DNA from: Prostheceraeus crozeri
Taxonomy: Eukaryota > Platyhelminthes > Polycladida > Euryleptidae
Reading direction: 5' to 3'
DNA: 64,000 nucleotides
NCBI GenBank assembly: GCA_907163375.1
Contig: CAJQUW010007984.1
Coordinates: forward strand, 62,001 to 126,000
The notes beneath the pieces are model-generated. The model worked only from the letters and a program-made list of their open reading frames with translations, was not told where the DNA came from and searched no databases. How positions within the stretch are numbered: the first letter of the stretch is position 1; every line of letters starts with the position of its first letter. This document shows positions 36,030 through 47,940 of the stretch, one piece after another. Position numbers and translations under genes: made by a program.

Positions 36030-37754
36030 GTAGGTGATAAGGAGAATTTTCAAAATCACCTCGATCGAAAAGAAAAGGAAAATGAATTCACGCAATTAAG
36101 GACATTAACTGATTCGCCAAGTTCTAAGTATGACGTATTGGTGCACTTAATATATCTAAGACCCATTGATTTCGAAAGAGATCACAGAAGTTATCTTCAA
36201 CTGTAATTGACGAGATCTCCATTTATTATGTCTGGCTCATCATAATGATTACCAAATTCTGAGCATTAGAGGAGAAATTTTTTAGACAGCGGTTCATTTT
36301 GTAAAGAAAGTGTGAACAGATTGCAGTTTTTACACACTTGCTGCAGTGAAATGGGAGAGATAGAGACGCAGGATTGAGAAACAGCTTGTGCAGCTTTTCG
36401 AGTGGGTGGTCTTCGCTGTGTTATCTTGGTAGTGTTACTGGTTTTTCCTCTTGTCATTATCGGTTGAGGAATTTCAATCACGCAGTTATACAAGGACGAA
36501 AGGGAAACCCAGGCCGCTTGCTGTTGTGGTTCATTCTTGTCCATCTTAACCGATAGGAAATCTTAGTGTGTTTCCTAGTGACATGTTCAAACAAAAACAA
36601 AAAGTGTGTGTGCCTTTCTTTTGAACTGCTTTTCATAAACATCAAGCTATCCTTCAACGAGTTTAGCTTAGTGTTTCGCTAAATTATTGTCCTAGATGCT
36701 TTTCATGAGACGAAGTAATTGACTCTCATGGATAGTAATTTTTACTGATATTATAAATGTTACAAAAGTGTAATAGTCATAAAAATGAGAAATCTTAAAA
36801 TGTATCTGTCAGAGGATTTTCTGATTTCAAAAACGCCTTTTGATTTCAGAATCGGCTTTTGTTTTATCTACGTCATTTACATAATAAAACCGAACTTTGG
36901 AGGATTTACAAATACCGTCAGACTGTTCTTAAAAGTGAAATGTCTGACGCCAGAAATGGTTAACATGAGGCAGTTCATACTGCAATTAGAAGAGTGTGAT
37001 AGACGATATCAGGGGATGCAGTTCGGAAAAGGGCGCCTGTTCTAATTTAGTGAACATACCAATTGCAGCACTGGTTTCCTTGCTGCAGTAATAACGTGAC
37101 AACTTGAAAGTCTTGAAAAGCAGGAATGCATTTGATGAAAGAAATTATTTAAATGAGTCAAAATGTTGCTTGCATTGCCAGTAACTAGCAGAAGCACATA
37201 AATTGACGCATTTATTGATTCAATTCGTGTTAACAGCACTTTATTTTATAACACATAAAAGTAATGTAACATTCTATATTTACTTATTAAATTACTACTT
37301 CGTCAATCAATGCTTCAAAACATATGGCTTGTTTGATATGCGATATGAGTTAATTAATAATTAAATGCCAAGTGTATTAGATTTCATTTTTTACTATTCC
37401 GGTAAATGTGGGTGTACTAGTTTAAATCTTAAATTTATGCTTATTCATATATTTATATTCTTAAATGCAATATTGATATCAACTCATTTGAACATGAAAG
37501 AAACATTCTTGATGTTGCCTTTTTCACAGTTTGAGTCTAAATCAAATTCTCAAAACATGTGATTAATCGAGAGAGAAAATCAAAACATCAAAACATGAGA
37601 TAATTTTCAATTTCTTGCATCGCACTTTTGCGATGCAAAATTCTATTCGTATCAAAACTTCAATTACTCGCATCGCAGTTCGGTGTATTTAGGCTTTTTA
37701 AGAACCCCAAAAATGTCTTGTAGAATATCAGCTGCAACAGTCCTCCCGCAAATA

Positions 37755-37845
37755 ACGTTTCCTGTGTAAGCTCCAATGTAAAAAAAGTCATGGAAGTTCA
37801 TAAACAAGTTATGATTAGCTAGAGACTACCAAGATATCGACACGC
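37755..37845 (-). repeat. Repeat with empty target site for the 47-bp element
   Basis: The reverse complement matches 40774-40910 but lacks the 47-bp insertion. The single-copy target reads GTCTCTAG (37819-37826, minus strand), against duplicated GTCTCTGG at 40790 and 40845. Confidence 0.8.
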
Positions 37846-38133
37846 TTCACATTGAAATTAGCCTCAATAACAGTTCCCTAGTCTAAAGAAAAGTTGTAGG
37901 TTGTTCACAGTGCACGTATAGTAGTTGTTGATCTAAGTAATGAAAAAGTTCATCAGAAGCAACTACCGAGAGGCAGTTAGGATAACATACGGAATGAGGC
38001 CTCAAAAACTGAATAAACAGCTATTAGTACATCACAGTGATAGATAAGCTTCGTACCCATTGTGGTGCATCTGGTGTTTTATTATCGTGTAGTTATTGTT
38101 TTTGAGATTGTTGAAATACAAGAAATAGTATTT

Positions 38134-38870
38134 TCATGGTTGCGATTTATTGCCATACCGGTTTCAAATACCGTGGTATCCATCATCATTGTCGATAATA
38201 CAACAAACGGACAGGGTTATATACAATGTTGGACATGAAATCGATGATGAACAAATTTGAAAAAGAGACCCGGACAGTCGCAAAGCAAGAGTACAAATTA
38301 AAATCGTCAGTGGGCATAGAAATAGAATGAGCCACGCATTGACAGAGAAATATCCGTCGGCAAACATAGAAATAGAATTGGTCACCAACTAAAATAAATG
38401 TAAAAGTTCGGATGATGTTTGATTGTTCATGAGGTTTTGGCATGATTTTATGATGAATGATTCTGCTATTCTTGCGTGTTTTGTTTTTGTTAATATTTTG
38501 AAGTTTTTGTCATTAGGTGGATGGATGTGCATAGAAATGTCTGTTGCTGGTTTCCCTGTAATATGCTCTCAAATTCTTCTTTGCAATTGTCGTCAAGTTT
38601 CTCCGATGTAACGATCGGGGCATCGTTCACAAAATTATTCGTAGACAACTGAGGATTTGAGAACGCGTGGCTCATTCTATTTCTGTCCACTGACGATTTT
38701 AATTTGTACTCCAGGTCTCTTTTTGAAATGTGTTCATCGATTTCATATCCAAAATTGTATATAACCCTGTCCGTTTGTTGTATTATCGCCAATGATGATG
38801 GATACCACGATATTTGAAGCCGGTATGGCAATAAATCGCAACCATGCAAAGTCTCTACGGCTTCTAGCTT
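38134..38870 (-). mobile_element. Penelope-like element fragment with inverted terminal repeats
   Basis: The left arm (about 38137-38333) is the reverse complement of the right arm (about 38660-38857). The whole is flanked by a perfect 12-bp duplication GAAATAGTATTT (38122-38133 and 38871-38882). Between the arms the minus strand carries remains of a GIY-YIG-type nuclease C-terminus. Inverted LTR-like repeats, variable-length target duplication and GIY-YIG fit Penelope-like elements. It is a broken, short copy that ends about 230 bp before exon 3. Confidence 0.65.
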
Positions 38871-39113
38871 GAAATAGTATTTGCTTGACAAATTGTATTT
38901 TTCGAAAAAAAATCGGCCTTCTAATAATTATTTATTTTCCCAGGTGCCCGGCCGACGACCGGTTTCTAATTGAATTATTTATCCTTCACGACCGCCGGAA
39001 GCTGAAATGCCGGAAGAATGTTAAATAATTGCTGTTACATGTAGCTACTTTGTATGCCTTGTATTTGATCCGTTGTTTAATATGCAAGCTCAAACTCATT
39101 TCATATTTTTCAG

Positions 39114-39778
39114 GCAACGACGTGCTACCTCTTGTAACCTCCCGTGGGTCTATGGTCACGACTCCATCTCCAGATCGACCACTCGACGTCACCATGGAAG
39201 CGATGGACCGTCAAGACTACAAAAGTGATTCATCCTCTGTTGGGTCCAGCATTTCGAGCGTGGCCCCGGGAATCCGACCATCACCAGATCTCAGCGCCAC
39301 GGGAGTTGTATTCTCTCAGAATGTCAACATGACGACAAGTGTTGGTTTGTCTTCCTCGGGGATCCCAATGAGCCACAGCGGACATAGCAGCGGTCCTGAG
39401 GACCTGTCGCCTATGAACATCGATCCTCGCTACGTTGAACGTCGACGGCGTAACAATGAGGCTGTTCGTCGTTGTCGTGAAAACAAACGTGTTCGAACCC
39501 AGATGCGGGCAGAGATGTCGACAATTTTGGAGGTAGAGAATCGAAAACTGCGGCTAGAGTTAGATGATCTCAATACTGAAGTGCGAGAACTAAAGAACAT
39601 GTTGATTGACCGTCAAGGAAGTATCAAATTAGGACTCTTTGGTTCAGGCGCCAGTGTTGAGATCCGTGAAAATGGCGCGGTTGACATTAATCAGGTAGCT
39701 GAGGAACGGTCTGTACCTCCTCCTTTGACGACGTCCGTCACCAAAGAAGAAACGTCGTCTCCACGGATAAATGAGTAA
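39114..39778 (+). CDS. bZIP gene, exon 3: C/EBP-like bZIP domain and stop
   Basis: The acceptor is TATTTTTCAG|GC. Phase 1 matches the exon 2 donor and rebuilds Ser277. It encodes residues 277-497 and ends TAA at 39776-39778. A Ser/Pro-rich region carries a second CtBP-like motif, PLDVT (299-303). Then comes the basic region ERRRRNNEAVRRCRENKR (385-402), with N390 and R398, and a zipper with L415, L422, L429 and L436. It aligns without gaps with C/EBP(gamma): NN-x-AV-x-x-[SC]-R, then x-E-N-x-x-L and L-x-x-L-K. The basic region therefore differs in subfamily from exon 2. The alternative is a separate C/EBP-like gene whose first ATG (39152) lies 38 bases after the acceptor, giving 208 aa. Cysteine replaces the usual Ser in the basic region. 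Confidence 0.88.
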
Positions 39779-40450
39779 GATACTCATATTGCCCCTCAAC
39801 TGTGGTAGACGAGTTTTAGCTTCAGATAAAATAGCAGCGATGACTTGCGTCAGAACACAATACCTCACTTGACCCTCGGAATCTTCTCAAACTACCGACA
39901 CTGTCTGTCGGGACAGTTATTCTTTTTGGGAAATCCAAAGTGCTGCGACAGGGGAATTCATGGCCTACATATTTCTCATCAATGAGTAATGAATAAGTAT
40001 TATTGTCTCTAGTCTTGTTGGAATTATACGTGGAGATGATTGTTTATTTTTATAAATGTATTTGTATTTCAAAGTCGTGCTTGCGGCCTGTCATCTCTCC
40101 CCTGTCGTTGCATAAGCAACCCTCCGCGATTGGTTTCGATAAGAACTCTTCCAGAAAGTCGAAAGCATTTCTTTTGTTTAATTTGTATCAAACTGTAAAC
40201 GCGCCAATGCATTGTGCCATTCTGTCTGTAAGTACACATCGAGTCGATTTTATCAGCGTGCTGTCTATTTTTTCACTTGTGTGTTTGTTGTGTATGATTT
40301 GCGTCTGGTTGCATTTTTCGAAATATACCTATTGCACTATTTTCTCATTAATCTGCAGCGCAAGTGTTTCATTTTCTTGAAAGAAGATACTCAGTGTTTT
40401 ATGAGATAAATGCGCTATTGTAAATTAATATAACAATCCGTTGTATAATC
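39779..40450 (+). other. Probable 3' UTR
   Basis: T-rich non-coding sequence after the stop codon. No AATAAA is seen in the first 1.5 kb. Weaker variants (GATAAA near 40404, AATATA near 40428) could serve, so the 3' end is uncertain. Confidence 0.45.
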
Positions 40451-40773
40451 ATTTTGCTCAACATTCATGTTTTTACATATCATGAACTTCACAGAATTGC
40501 TATCATGCATGGAATCATAGATTCAAGTATAGATCTCAAATTGATAAATAAGTAAATACCTTGAGAGAGGAAATATCAACTTTTCCTCCCGCAGCTATAT
40601 TGTTCAGCCCGGGCGTGGCGAGGGATGGACAGATAGCTGAGCGAAGAAGCGTTTATTTCCTCTCGAAAGAACGTAGCTTTTCATTTTTGACATAAATTCT
40701 TTCTATTGTTCATTATGAAATTGATGGTCATACCGCGAAATCTATGAATGAGCTAATCCAGGTACTACATGTG

Positions 40774-40910
40774 CATCGATATCTTGGTAGTCTCTGGCAT
40801 AGAAGTAGATAATAGTACTTTCTATGGTATTGTTAATTTCTATGGTCTCTGGCTAATCATAGCTTGTTCATAGACTTCTATGATTGTTTCTACACAGGAA
40901 AAGTTAGCTT
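40774..40910 (+). repeat. Repeat carrying the 47-bp element
   Basis: Matches 37755-37845 in reverse orientation with about 80-85% identity, interrupted by the 47-bp element and its duplicated target. Confidence 0.75.
40798..40844 (+). mobile_element. 47-bp mini-element of the CATAGAA family
   Basis: It consists of the first 17 bases of the 1163-bp element at 19382 (CATAGAAGTAGATAATA), two bases, and its last 28 bases, ending TTCTATG. It is flanked by a perfect 8-bp duplication GTCTCTGG (40790-40797 and 40845-40852). The uninserted paralogue at 37819 confirms insertion. It may have moved in this form or been deleted internally after insertion. Confidence 0.85.
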
Positions 40911-43712
40911 TGTGATCCGGTGGGACTGAAAAGTTGATTTTTTTCATCCCGGCAGTTTACATAGTAGAGATATCGTATCACTCCCATATAAAATGAAAAT
41001 TTGATTGGCATTTTTGTGTATTCATTCAACGGATTGTTTCAGACATTCTCATTTTCTGTTACGAAGCTTTACAAATGGACCTTTTTGGTTTTACGATTTT
41101 GTGTCTAAGCGCCACTGCATGATTATTGTATGCAAACGATTAATTGTAACTTGTATCGTTTTGATGGTCCTCTGGTGGACTGCCTGATTTTCAAAGGGGC
41201 AGTTAATGTTGAACACTTTTTTAGCTTTTTCGCCTTTCATATGGACATAGTACAAGTATTGGAAAATGTCAATGGACAAACACTAAAACCGTATTGGACA
41301 AACATGCGCCTTGGTTCTCGTTTTTCATATTTTCCATTTTTCTCATGGAACTCATGATGTAATATTTGTGAATATTTGTTTTCTTGGTAAAACGACTCGA
41401 ATTGTCATCCATGATATTCATCAGCCATTAACTTTTCTCTTCAATTTTAACGTGTTTTTCTCATTTTGGGCACCACAGCTCTTGAATGCATGTGCTTGGA
41501 GCCTCAAAGTACACGTGTGGTTAAAGCGCCAATTTTTGTACATAGATTGATGATGATATGACATTTCAGCGCCATTTATCTTTCTTCCGTCTTAGACGTC
41601 CGGCTGAATTGCGCCTTACCATCGTAGCCAAAAAGTTCCGCATATTTTCTCAGCATTCGCTCATTCAAAGCGTCGCTTATCACCCTACAAAGCGCCACCA
41701 AACCGCTCGATGATTGCTGTCCTGTTCACAAGTCCCGGACTAAACTGTGCGCCGAAACGTGTCGCTTCGGGTTTTGTAGTGGGTAGCTCTTTCTTGGGGC
41801 TGCTCTTTTGCCATTTTTATTTTGTAACGCTTTACGATCAGTAACGTATGGCGATTTCTTGTGATGCGTATATTACTAATATTTTTTGCTTAAGTAGTAA
41901 ACGAAGGTTCGTTTTGAATTGTGTGAGAAGAGATATTAACCTCGTTGAAATATTCGGTTTTTGGTACCTACTACTATTGTCATCAGAAGTGAATAATTAT
42001 CGCAATTGTTGTACACAAAATGGAGTTCTGCTTTCTAAAGTGATTTTAATGAACGGTTTTTGATAGTCCGGCGTAAACTGTAGTCAGCGAAAACTGATGA
42101 ACCAGAAGGCTAGAGGTAGAAAAAATACGAGACTGAGAAGAACGCACAATTGAATATCCGGGAATTTTCTAAGAACGTGTGATTGATTCCCAAAAGACAA
42201 TACATGCCAGAATTCTGTCTGTGTCGCCAGTCACCATTTTCTGACAGCGTCGTAAGAGTCGTGAAAATATAAGCCGATACATTCAAAATAACCATGTGTC
42301 GATACCACTTGTTGACCCGTAGTCAGAACTTAGACAACAAGTCATCCACCTATTATATTGAACTTTGTGACAATATTCTCGAAATTGCACAGGCTGCTGA
42401 TGTAGGCTCATTTATCACCACATGGAAATTCTCATAGCCTAGATATATGATAACAGGCCTAATTTCGATAAACATCTGGTGCCTCAGCTTTCTAACATGT
42501 AGATTCAGTGCCGCTTATGTCAATTGTCCTTAGAAGCTCGGTGTGTAGGCTATATGTATAGGCTACATTTCATCTATTGAAAAATCGGACACGAAATAGG
42601 CCTTGGATTCAAAGCTATTTGAATGCAGTTGCGCGCGGCTGTTTGACTCACTTAGCTGAAACACGATATTGATGGCTTCATGCAGGAAACAATAGCCTAT
42701 CAGTTTATTACGCTGATTGTAGACTTTCTCCAGGGATGCAAGCTTATTTTAAAAGTTATACCGACGGGACAATAGGCAGTTATAATGCCATGGAACTGAC
42801 CAGCTTTTCAGCGTAAAAGACGAAGAAATATCACAAGGATAATTCCCAGAAGTCTATCTTAGGGATTTACATTTGGTTATAATAATGCAAGTTCATCACT
42901 TCATATTTAGGTAAACTGCTTCGCTATGAGTCACGTTTTTGCATTATTCTCATGTTATTGACGTAGGCCCTATTTGTATTTAAATTGTTCGTAAGTTTCC
43001 TAATTAGCCGACTGAACTTGGCTTAAAAACGTGACAAAATGCAATCAGAATATCTAACTGTAAAATATACATTGCGCAGCGTAATATATCCGATATATTA
43101 CCCTACTGTAGGTAATTTATTTTACAGAAATAACGAGACGTTGCCGACATATAACATTGAAAGCAAGAATAACGCAAGAGATCAAATCCAAAAAGTTCTT
43201 CAAATGGATGTGTTAACTTTCCTCTAGATGTGAGACGAGTGAAATCGCAATCATTGTCAGAAACCTCATGTCCAGAAAGCTTTATTCTTACAATTTTTGA
43301 GAGATAACAGAATTATTTGAAACCTGACACTTTACAAATCCATTTTTAAATGCCAGGAATCCAAAGATAAAAAGCAACAATAACAAGACATTTTATTGGA
43401 AGAAATTTTCATTTCTTATCTCATTCATAATTTTCATTCAATGGCATTGTTGAGATATTAGTCTCGCGTCATAGCATCTTGACTTAGCTTGGAGCACTAG
43501 TATTTTGTGTTGTGAGTATTCTTATTGATTTCTAGGTTCCGGTAGATTCCTATGCATTTCATTGACATGCCAATTGCTTGTAAGGTTAAATGATACTTTG
43601 AATTGTTTTGAAAGTTTAGTTGTATCCATTGGTGCTTCTGCTTAAGCATCAGATCTTAAAAATATAAGATACTGCTGATTGCTTATGTTATAGTGCTCGG
43701 ACCGGGAACTTT
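40911..43712. other. No gene recognised
   Basis: A slightly CpG-richer patch lies at about 41560-41790 with no recognisable frame. The rest is AT-rich without supported features. Confidence 0.45.
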
Positions 43713-44153
43713 CACTAGGTGAAATGCATCGCTCAATCATGCGTAGTTACACATGACCCCAAACATCCCTGGCTATGCGGGACATTGCTGCAATATAAGT
43801 TATATAAGTTAGTATAGTTGGCAGTCCTGTTATAGACTTTGGGTCTCATGTGTCTGCATGTATCAGAGGCTAAACAATGTGATAGGACCTCAATTTCATG
43901 CTCAGGAAAGACAGAACATGCTTAGCGGTTCATCTTAGTGGTTCAAGCGGCAGCGCAGACAACCGTAGACGACGCGCAAACTATAAACGCTCGCCCGCGC
44001 GTGTTCATAGACATTTCCCATGCTTTAACAGCATCAGATCAAGTGATTTCTGACTCTTTGTGCAGCGCGTATGTACGCGGGTAGAAGAATAACCACGGAT
44101 GTTTGGGGTGTTCCGTAATTACGCGTGAATCATGCGTGGCATGTCACCTAGTG
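43713..44153. mobile_element. CACTA-like MITE
   Basis: Begins CACTAGGTGA and ends TCACCTAGTG. The inverted similarity extends about 65 bp with ACCCCAAACATCC-type blocks. Flanking TT on both sides (43711-43712, 44154-44155) could be a 2-bp target duplication. The terminal CACTA suggests the CACTA/EnSpm (CMC) group. It is 441 bp and non-coding. Confidence 0.65.
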
Positions 44154-44155
44154 TT

Positions 44156-47100
44156 ATTAGGCATCATTCATCTTTCTCAATTTTTGCTGTTGTAGCCGAT
44201 TCTTGAGTTTTGTCAATGGCGCACACAAAACATGGCCACCTCGAAGTAAAATATTTAATTAAATTGATTTCATCGAAGACCTTAGAGCAATCGCATTCAC
44301 AGAGTTAAACAAGTCGTCTCTTCTTCTGTTTGACTAGAAAGGAAACATTGGAACATGTAACGTTAATGAAATGGCACAATCTCCTGACTAAATACCATAG
44401 CAATCGAACAATGAGTAGCCAGTTCAACATTAAACACGCCAATTTCTGCAAAGTTTCAGTGACTGTTATCAACCGGATCACACAACAGAGACACAGACGA
44501 TGTCAAGTTTTACGGAGAAGTATGTGAGCTCTTTCGTGCGCCTGCTAATTTTTTTAATAATGATCGGAAGGATCAGCATTATCGAGAAAACTTTTGCGCA
44601 ATGATCTGAATTCTTTGAATCTGAAGGAATCGTGGCGATATGACCATTTTGAAGGAATTCACAGCAATCCGCAAGCGACGCACGACTATTTTTCCCATCT
44701 CTGCAAGGTATTACAATGCCCACTTAGTAAGTTCCTGCATATACCATCGTTTTGAGTCAGTTTGCACTTCTAGCAAAGTGAAACGCCTAAACAATCTAAT
44801 TCTGTGATCGTAATAACAGAGGAATAATTCAGCAGTCTTGTAAGCTTCATCGTTGTGTCAATTTCATGAAGTGGCCCATCATGGACAGACTTCCAGTTAG
44901 AGCAGTTTTTCTTAAGCCGCGGCCTAAAATTGCTCCACGAATGGTTTGGATTTGGTCCTCAATTTCAAAATATAAAATTGCTCCACGGAACTGATGACCA
45001 CTCATCTATTTGAAGAAAGTGATAACTTATAGAGTGACGACATATGGTCCAGAAAAACATTCAGATAAGAAATTCGTGTATTTTTCAGACACAGTTAATA
45101 GCTGCAAGAATCAGAAACCTCTATTTCGTGATTGAGATTGCTTTTCGCTTTTGCTACCTGCGCCCTGCGGAACTTATCTGGCTACTTTATGATGACACTA
45201 CTCAAATCACTAGTTTCGGCAGCTGAAAATATGCTGATAACCTGATGCGATAACTCGCATTACAAACAAGAGAATTCCCTTGCACAGTTTCCCCACGATT
45301 GGCACTATTAATAAAGGTCGCTTAAAATCCTCATTTTTCAATTCGCTTGCCTGTTAATTCTCATTGATTGCATTCATTAGCTTCTGCGGTTTGATGTAGG
45401 CCTGTAAATATGTTTTGCTTTTGCCCTATGGACTTTGAAGTTTGAACATGTGTGACGCTGGATTCTCAAGCCTATACTGAAAATCCCAAATCGAATAAAT
45501 TTCTAACATTCTGCCTCGCATTGTTCCCGATTGGGCATTCCAGATCAGGGTTTTTTAACGTGCAACTGAACACAATTTGTGAAGTTCTAAATTCAAATGT
45601 GCAGTTGTTTTTCTTGATTTGTGCATTTGAAAAATTGTAGTGAGGACAATATGTAAATTAAAAACGTGGCAGAAAGTGGAGTGAATGTCAGGATATGAAT
45701 GACAATTACATAACTTACGTTACAATTAAGAAATATTAAGACGTAACTATTTGTTGAAATTGAAATTTGCAAAGTGATTGACCTTTATGATTGCTTGTCA
45801 AATGTGAGACTTATAAGCATTAGTTGCACTGTGCTCTAGGTGCATATTTGCAGAGATCTGTTCACCCTATACACCCTTCTTCTTGTCTGGAGGCCAAGTT
45901 GATGCGGTGTGCTACTTGACGCTGCCTTATGAATTGGAAATTGCAAAGCTAATACATGTACATGCTGTCTAGCAGAGAACATATGTATATGTAATTCAAG
46001 CAGAGAAACTGCTAGCCAGTCATGAAACACATTTTGTAGGAGACATAGTCATGGATAAAGAGGCTACATGATGCATCTTATTAGCTTTGTAGTCAACTAA
46101 TTCTGCAGTAGGCTATGGAAATCAGTTGGGTGATGACTGGATGCAACCGTTGCCATCAAATGCCTCAACGACCGACACAAGGTCGCTGTCACCTTTGTCC
46201 ACGATTACCTGACCGGAGGTTCGAAAAGTCTGCACCACAAGTATTTCGCATGTGGTGCTCACTATAAGACTCAAGAGATGTGTGACAATTGCTGCAATTC
46301 CATAAGTTGAGTTTCATTCTCTTTGAGATTTACATGCATGATAGGACATCAACTTATTGCTCGTGTAAGCAGTGTGCCTGGGGACACAATCACAAGAGAA
46401 AATGCTATTGTTCGGAAAATACCTCAGGTCAAATAGCAGATCTATGACTTATATCCAAGTATTTTATGAAAATTCGCCAAAATGCCTTCACCTATAGTAA
46501 AAAAAAAGTAATGTGCCACAAACGGTTAATATTCAACTTCAATTTTCGTTCTTGCAGTAGCCTATGTACATTGGATCGATGTAAGGCGTGGGCCGCGAAG
46601 GTACTTTTGACAAATTCGCATCTGATCTTGCGCCGCGGTAACATTTGTCGTGAGAACCACTGAGTTAGAAATTATTGATAGATGCAGCTCATCGATTGGC
46701 GAGACTTGTAGAAACCAATTACATTAAAGATAAAGCACCAGCACCCAATCGAAGACATGAAATAGCCAGGTACTGAACGTGCCTCACCCGTGCCGCCATG
46801 AGAATTCGAACCGGCTCGCGAAAGCTTTGGTATAAATATGCTTATTTTATAGCAGCAAAGTGTAGATAATTCTAGCTACAAAATCTTTTCTTGGGGAGAC
46901 GATATCATTTGACCTTCAACATGAAGCACTTTTCTTACTCTCTGAAATACAAGCATCATAATCTGAAATGACATATGTTGATATTAAAGCTCAGTTTCAT
47001 TTTAACAAATAACAATCTTTTGAACTGTTTTGTTCATTGATTGACGTTTTCGAATATTTCAGGAGATGTCAAAGTTTTCGTTAACTTTGATGTTATATGT

Positions 47101-47500
47101 TGAGCTATTGACATTTTCATCACAAATTTATTCATATTATCACTATAAATCAATGATCAGCTTTGATAACATTCGTAGATTTGGTCAAATTTGTTTTTAG
47201 AATAAGCGCAGCAAGAATTCGCTTGTGAATTTCATACATTTTACTTTCTCGTTTTTGTTCTCTGGAACATCTGTCCTATAAACAAACAGATTACATCGTA
47301 AGTCGGTGTATGTGCTTTGATGTGCCTTATTCAATAATAATTTCTTCCACTGATTTATAATTTTGTAGAAACTTGATCATTTGTCAGAAACCAGGATACA
47401 AAAACGATGTGTAATTAGCTTGATAATTCATCAGAAAGCAGTTGGTTTATGGCTAAATGAAAGAAAGCGAAAAACTAATAGGAGGCTGTTAATGAAACCG
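44156..47500. other. No gene recognised
   Basis: Mostly unique AT-rich DNA. A short GC-rich island near 46138-46260 and a tRNA-like B box on the minus strand near 46799-46809 were noted but not supported as genes. Confidence 0.4.
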
Positions 47501-47501
47501 T

Positions 47502-47940
47502 TTATTGATTTATTGATTCAAACAAGCTCCAAGCGGATCCAAGTAAACAAGGATCAAAGTCAAACAATTCTCTCATAGAAAAGTCAAGTCTTCGTGTGAA
47601 ACAATTGATCGTGCGAGAATCTACACAAAAAGCAGGTAAGTCATTCCATCTAGAAACGACACGATGGGTGAAAAAGTTACGCCGATTAATTAAACGAGCG
47701 GGGGGCGTAGGAGGCGATAGTATGCCCACGTGTTCGAAAATAATTGGAATACGCAAAGAAGCTTGACACGCTTAGATCTACGAAGTCTTTCATGATCTTG
47801 AACATGAAAATCATGTCCGTGCGTTGTCTTCGCTTTCGAAGAGATGAAATATTTAAAGTTCTCAAACGATCTTCATAGCTCACATCTTTCATGCCACGCA
47901 GATACTTGGTAAATCGTCGTTAGACTTTTTCAAACGCGTC
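47502..47940 (-). mobile_element. LINE (CR1/Jockey-like) reverse transcriptase C-terminal fragment
   Basis: Minus-strand frames carry the typical C-terminal signature of CR1/L2/Jockey-type LINE reverse transcriptases. SYEDRLRTLNISSLRKRR and TDMIFMFKIMKDFVDL (47892-47686) are followed in another frame by RTRGH and FFTHRVVSRWNDLP (47756-47502). One frame change separates the two parts. The copy lacks the catalytic palm and is dead. Confidence 0.75.

Larger units (their letters stand above)
24590..39113 (+). other. Intron 2 of the bZIP gene (14.5 kb), rich in repeats
   Basis: Runs from GTGAGTAC to TATTTTTCAG. Its contents are itemised separately: an ACCGG-bounded element, C-rich tract, hAT ends, a SINE, a promoter-like patch and a Penelope-like fragment. 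No additional bZIP exon was recognised. A small cluster of cccaggat repeats lies near 24987-25008. If the two bZIP exons belong to two genes, part of this stretch is intergenic. Confidence 0.55.

Noticed and set aside
40911-41580. Additional coding exons downstream of the bZIP stop
   Set aside because: Frames are T-rich and hydrophobic without domain or splice support; more likely 3' UTR or intergenic.
46138-46310. Cys-containing frames (CNRCH, RCHLCP) like a transposase zinc finger
   Set aside because: Too short, with competing frames and no supporting motif on either side.
46770-46830. tRNA-like B box GGTTCGAATTC on the minus strand
   Set aside because: No A box or cloverleaf at the right distance. 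At most a SINE fragment.
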